The translations under genes were made by a program, and so were the position numbers. The notes below the pieces were generated by a model. That model worked only from the letters and a program-made list of their open reading frames with translations, was not told where the DNA came from and did no database searches. Positions 23,722-26,939 of a DNA stretch of 26,939 nucleotides are shown here, piece after piece. The number at the start of each line of letters is the position of its first letter. Positions within the stretch are counted from its first letter, which is position 1. Source of the DNA: DAOUCP01 sp034432155 (GTDB taxonomy: Bacteria; Chloroflexota; Anaerolineae; Epilineales; Epilineaceae); NCBI GenBank assembly GCA_034432155.1, contig DAOUCP010000026.1:1-26939 (forward strand), read 5' to 3'.

Positions 23722-26355
23722 TCAATCGAAGAGTGGCAATTGCGAAGGCGCGCTGCCGTCGTCTTGCCCCGACTCCGGCGATGCGTCGTTGGACGGCTGG
23801 GCCTCGTCGTCTGCCTCCGCCTGGCGCGGCATACGTGACGCGCTCTCGCCGAGGGCCTGGGGGTCCGCGGCCAAGGCCTGTGCCTCCCCGCCCACTCCAA
23901 CTTGGGGCGATCGGCTACTGGCCAGGTAGGCGACGGACGCCACAGAGTGGCCGGCGTCGAGGGTCATGACCCGGACGCCGCGCGTTGCCCGGCCCATGCG
24001 CGAGATGTCATCCGTCGCCAGCCGCACAACCTTGCCACGGCTGGTGATCAGGGTGAGCTCGCCGCCGGCCTCCACCACCCGGGCATCGGCCACCTCGCCG
24101 ATCTCGGTCAGGCGACGAACATCGACCGTCTGAACCCCTTGCGTGTTCCGCCCCTGCGTCCGATACTCGCTCAGGCGCGTCCGCTTGCCGAACCCGCGTT
24201 CCGTGACCACGAGGAGATCGGCATTTGGCTTCACCACTCCCATGGCGGCGACACGATCCCCGGCTCGCAGCCGGATGCCGCCAACCCCGCCGGCTGCCCG
24301 CCCCATGGGCCGAACCTCCGACTCCCGGAAGCGCAGAGCCATGCCGCGGCGCGTTACGAAGATGAGCTCGTCCGAGCCGCTGGTCACCTCCGCCCAGCCC
24401 AATCGGTCGCCCTCCTCCAAGACGATGCCAATCAGCCCACTGGGCCGCACGCCCTCGTACTCCTCGAGAGCCGTGCGCTTCACCCTACCGCGCTCCGTGG
24501 CCATCGTCAGGTACTGACCGTGTTCATACTGCCAACGCGTCACGGCGAGGATGACCGTCACCCGTTCGTCGGTGCCGATCTGGATGAGGTTCACCAGAGG
24601 CGTGCCCGCCGCCTCGCGGCCCGAAGCGGGCACGAAATGAGCTGGCATTTGGAAAACGCGACCGCGATCGGTGAAGAAGAGCAACATATCGCGCGTATTG
24701 GCCAGGAGATTATGGCGCACCACGTCATCCCCCTTGGGCGTGGCACCCCGAATGCCGCGACCGCCGCGACGCTGCGTCCGATACGTGTCCTGGGCAATGC
24801 GCTTGATGTAGCCCCGGTCGGTGACGGTGATGAGCACATCCTCCGCCGCAATCAGGTCCTCCTCGCGCAGATCGGAGGCCTCGCCAGCCACGATGTTCGT
24901 TCGTCGGTCGTCGCCGTACTTCGCTCTGAGTTCCGCGAGATCGTCACGGATCACCTGGAGGATCTTCCGCTCGTCGCCAAGAAGGGCCTCCAGGTAGGCA
25001 ATTCGGGCCGTGACCTCTCGATGTTCATCCTCGATCTTCTGCCGCTCCAGTGCCGCCAGCCGCCGCAACTGCAAGTCTAGGATGGCCTGCGCCTGCGCTT
25101 CCGACAGGGAGAAACGGCTCACCAGCCGGTCGCGCGCGGCTGCGGCATCCGGCGATCGACGAATGGTCTCGATCACGGCATCCAGATTGGCCAGCGCAAT
25201 CAGCAGTCCTTCCAGAATATGCAGACGCTGCCGAGCCTTCTCCAGCTCGTAGGCCGACCGCCGGCGCACGACTTCCCGGCGGTGATCGACGTGCGCCGCC
25301 AAGAGACGCTTGAGCGGCAGCACCCGCGGCTCCCCGTCCACCAGCGCAAGCATGTTCACGCCAAACGTCGTTTGCAGCTGACTGAACTTCAGCAGTTGGT
25401 TCAGGGTCGCCCGCGCGTCGGCACTGCGCTTCAGCTCAATGACGATGCGCATCCCGTTGCGATCGGACTCGTCGCGCAGATCGTGGATGTTGTCGACCCG
25501 GCGCGTCCGCGCCAGCTCGGCGATGCGCTCCACCAGCGTGGACTTGTTCAGCTGGTAGGGTATCTCCGTAACCACGATCGCCTGTCGACCAGAGCGCAGC
25601 TCCTCGAAGTGCGTCTTGGCGCGCACCAGCAAGTGGCCTCGGCCGGTGGCATAGGCGTTCCGGATGCCCTCCAGGCCGATGATCGTGCCTCCCGTTGGAA
25701 AGTCAGGCCCGAGGACAAAGCGCATAAGCTCATCGGGAGTGATGTCCTCGAGTGTATCGTAATGATCGATGAGGTACATGAGAGCGTCACAGATCTCACG
25801 CAGATTGTGTGGAGGAATGTTGGTCGCCATGCCCACAGCGATGCCGCTGGCACCGTTGACCAGGAGGTTCGGCAGCCGGGCGGGCAATACGACGGGCTCG
25901 GTGCGCGAATCGTCGAAGTTCGGCCGCATGTCCACGGTATCCATGTCGATGTCGGCCAACATCTCCATGGCCAGCGCCGCAGGCCGCGCCTCGGTGTAGC
26001 GGTGTGCCGCAGCGGGGTCGCCGTCCACCGAGCCGAAGTTCCCCTGCCCGTCCACCAGCGGATAGCGCATGGAGAACGGTTGCGCCAACCGAACCATCGC
26101 ATCGTAGATCGGCAAGTCACCGTGCGGGTGGTACTTGCCCATACAGTCGCCAACGGTGGCTGCGCTCTTCTTGTACGGACGATCCGGCCGCAGGCCGTTG
26201 TCATACATCGTGTACAGGATCCGGCGCTGCACGGGCTTCAGCCCGTCACGCACATCGGGCAACGCACGCGACGTAATCACACTCATGGAATAGTCGAGAT
26301 ACGCCGACTGCATCTCGCGGTCGATATCGACTGGTTCTACAATGCCCTCATCCAT
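23722..26355 (-). CDS. gyrA: DNA gyrase subunit A
   Basis: GyrA breaks and rejoins DNA while GyrB supplies ATP hydrolysis to introduce negative supercoils. The protein has 877 residues. The N-domain has DYSMSVITSRALPDVRDGLKPVQRRILY, catalytic Tyr120 (AHRYTEARP) and the quinolone region GKYHPHGDLPIYD, where E. coli S83 and A84 correspond to L81 and P82, with D85 kept. The C-terminal propeller includes the GyrA box, QRRGGRG, which separates it from ParC. The tail after about 810 is acidic and low complexity and ends QLPLFD. ATG 26355 has AGAGGTGG about ten bases upstream. No clear promoter was found in 26356-26493, 138 bases after the preceding gene on the same strand. Confidence 0.97.
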   Translation of the reverse strand: MDEGIVEPVDIDREMQSAYLDYSMSVITSRALPDVRDGLKPVQRRILYTMYDNGLRPDRPYKKSAATVGDCMGKYHPHGDLPIYDAMVRLAQPFSMRYPLVDGQGNFGSVDGDPAAAHRYTEARPAALAMEMLADIDMDTVDMRPNFDDSRTEPVVLPARLPNLLVNGASGIAVGMATNIPPHNLREICDALMYLIDHYDTLEDITPDELMRFVLGPDFPTGGTIIGLEGIRNAYATGRGHLLVRAKTHFEELRSGRQAIVVTEIPYQLNKSTLVERIAELARTRRVDNIHDLRDESDRNGMRIVIELKRSADARATLNQLLKFSQLQTTFGVNMLALVDGEPRVLPLKRLLAAHVDHRREVVRRRSAYELEKARQRLHILEGLLIALANLDAVIETIRRSPDAAAARDRLVSRFSLSEAQAQAILDLQLRRLAALERQKIEDEHREVTARIAYLEALLGDERKILQVIRDDLAELRAKYGDDRRTNIVAGEASDLREEDLIAAEDVLITVTDRGYIKRIAQDTYRTQRRGGRGIRGATPKGDDVVRHNLLANTRDMLLFFTDRGRVFQMPAHFVPASGREAAGTPLVNLIQIGTDERVTVILAVTRWQYEHGQYLTMATERGRVKRTALEEYEGVRPSGLIGIVLEEGDRLGWAEVTSGSDELIFVTRRGMALRFRESEVRPMGRAAGGVGGIRLRAGDRVAAMGVVKPNADLLVVTERGFGKRTRLSEYRTQGRNTQGVQTVDVRRLTEIGEVADARVVEAGGELTLITSRGKVVRLATDDISRMGRATRGVRVMTLDAGHSVASVAYLASSRSPQVGVGGEAQALAADPQALGESASRMPRQAEADDEAQPSNDASPESGQDDGSAPSQLPLFD

Positions 26356-26493
26356 GTTTGTCTAGCCACCTCTAAGCCCTTACGGCATGGGATATTGCCG
26401 AAATGATAGCACAACACCGAGCCAGCCGCGAGCCGCGCGGCCGGATATGGCGGGCTGGCCGCCGAAGGGACTCGGAGCGAAGCCAGGGGCCGC

Positions 26494-26939
26494 TTAGAAC
26501 CCGACTTGGTTGGCGAACCGCAGGCTCGCCTTGCGGAGGAGCTCAGAACTTGCCCGGGGGGCTGTCGCCGCCGGCGACGGCGCTCCAGCCCGCGAGGCAA
26601 AGGGGAGCAGCAGTCGCTGCCGCGGGCCCGGGGTGCGGCTGACTGAGGGCCGAGGAGAGGGCGTTTTCGTAGCCGTTGGCCGCGGCGTCAGCGTCGGCTC
26701 GTCGGTCGGCGTCAGGGTCACGGTGGGCGAAGGCACATCGCTCGTCGCCGTCGGCGTTGGCAGCGACTCCCCCGGGACAAACCGAGCCACGCCCCAGCCC
26801 TCGGTGGCAATCCAGACGTGGCCCTCGGGCGAGATCGCCACAGCGCTGATGTCGTTCGCCGGAATGCCTGCTGCCGCCATGTCCAGCCGCTGCCAGCTGC
26901 CACCGTGATGCACCATGAGGCCGCCGCGCTCTGGATCGC
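26494..26939 (-). CDS. C-terminal part of a secreted propeller protein with a Pro/Thr-rich tail (cut by window end)
   Basis: The frame is open to the right edge of the window, so only the last about 148 residues are seen. They start with a Reg_prop-type blade (ISAVAISPEGHVWIATEGWGVARF, typical of two-component-regulator propeller repeats) and pass into a Pro/Thr/Ser-rich stretch (PTPTATSDVPSPTVTLTPTDEP ...). A basic segment with LLLPFASRAG and a short tail follow. Pro/Thr linkers followed by an L-P-x-x-x-R-like end are common on exported Chloroflexota proteins. No catalytic motif is visible. The methionine at 26916 is internal, not a start. Confidence 0.75.
   Translation of the reverse strand, partial: DPERGGLMVHHGGSWQRLDMAAAGIPANDISAVAISPEGHVWIATEGWGVARFVPGESLPTPTATSDVPSPTVTLTPTDEPTLTPRPTATKTPSPRPSVSRTPGPRQRLLLPFASRAGAPSPAATAPRASSELLRKASLRFANQVGF

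Noticed and set aside
26356..26430. A gyrA promoter with TATCAT (26403-26408 on the minus strand)
   Set aside because: No -35-like sequence is found at 16-18 bases, and the only TTG-like box is at the wrong distance.

Overview
The window looks like a chromosomal segment from a high-GC member of the Chloroflexota, perhaps Thermomicrobia-like. This is an inference from base composition, from the thrS-infC-rpmI-rplT order, from secreted proteins with Pro/Thr-rich tails, and from the gene families present. No rRNA, tRNA, insertion sequence, phage gene or CRISPR array was seen. Genes are tightly packed, often with 4-nt stop/start overlaps, and no gene-free stretch exceeds about 300 bases.

Bases 1-3524 hold a translation block on the + strand. 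The 3' end of what looks like a T-box leader precedes thrS. A consensus-like promoter then drives infC (IF3), rpmI (L35) and rplT (L20). IF3 has no ATG, GTG or TTG at the right place; the best start is an AUC behind a good Shine-Dalgarno, overlapped by a 10-codon upstream ORF. A TrmH/SpoU RNA methyltransferase (3705-4490) follows.

Bases 4487-11191 form a minus-strand operon read leftward. It holds a very large secreted subtilase, a membrane-anchored protein of unknown function, a membrane-anchored propeller-like protein, and an orphan McjB/lasso-B2-type transglutaminase-like protease. The operon is divergent from the next block across a 161-base region that carries a promoter candidate for each direction.

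Bases 11353-16101 form a surface-glycan operon: a UDP-glucuronate decarboxylase (UDP-xylose synthesis), an O-antigen ligase/polymerase-like membrane protein, a UPF0104/LPG_synthase_TM-type membrane protein and a GT4 glycosyltransferase. Successive genes overlap by TTGA, GTGA and, apparently, CTGA.

Bases 16370-22796 look like an envelope-stress/proteolysis operon: an OmpR-type response regulator, a histidine kinase, an HtrA serine protease, a PDZ-only membrane protein and a secreted M30-like zinc metalloprotease. The kinase overlaps both the regulator and htrA, so the sensor pair and the protease are probably made together, as CpxAR/DegP or CssRS/HtrA are linked by regulation elsewhere.

Bases 22769-26939 are on the minus strand: the C-terminal end of a secreted propeller protein (cut by the window), gyrA, and a Ppx/GppA phosphatase that overlaps the gyrA stop. 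GyrA has two points of interest: an unusual Leu-Pro pair in the quinolone-resistance region, and a C-terminal QLPLF sequence that resembles a sliding-clamp-binding peptide.
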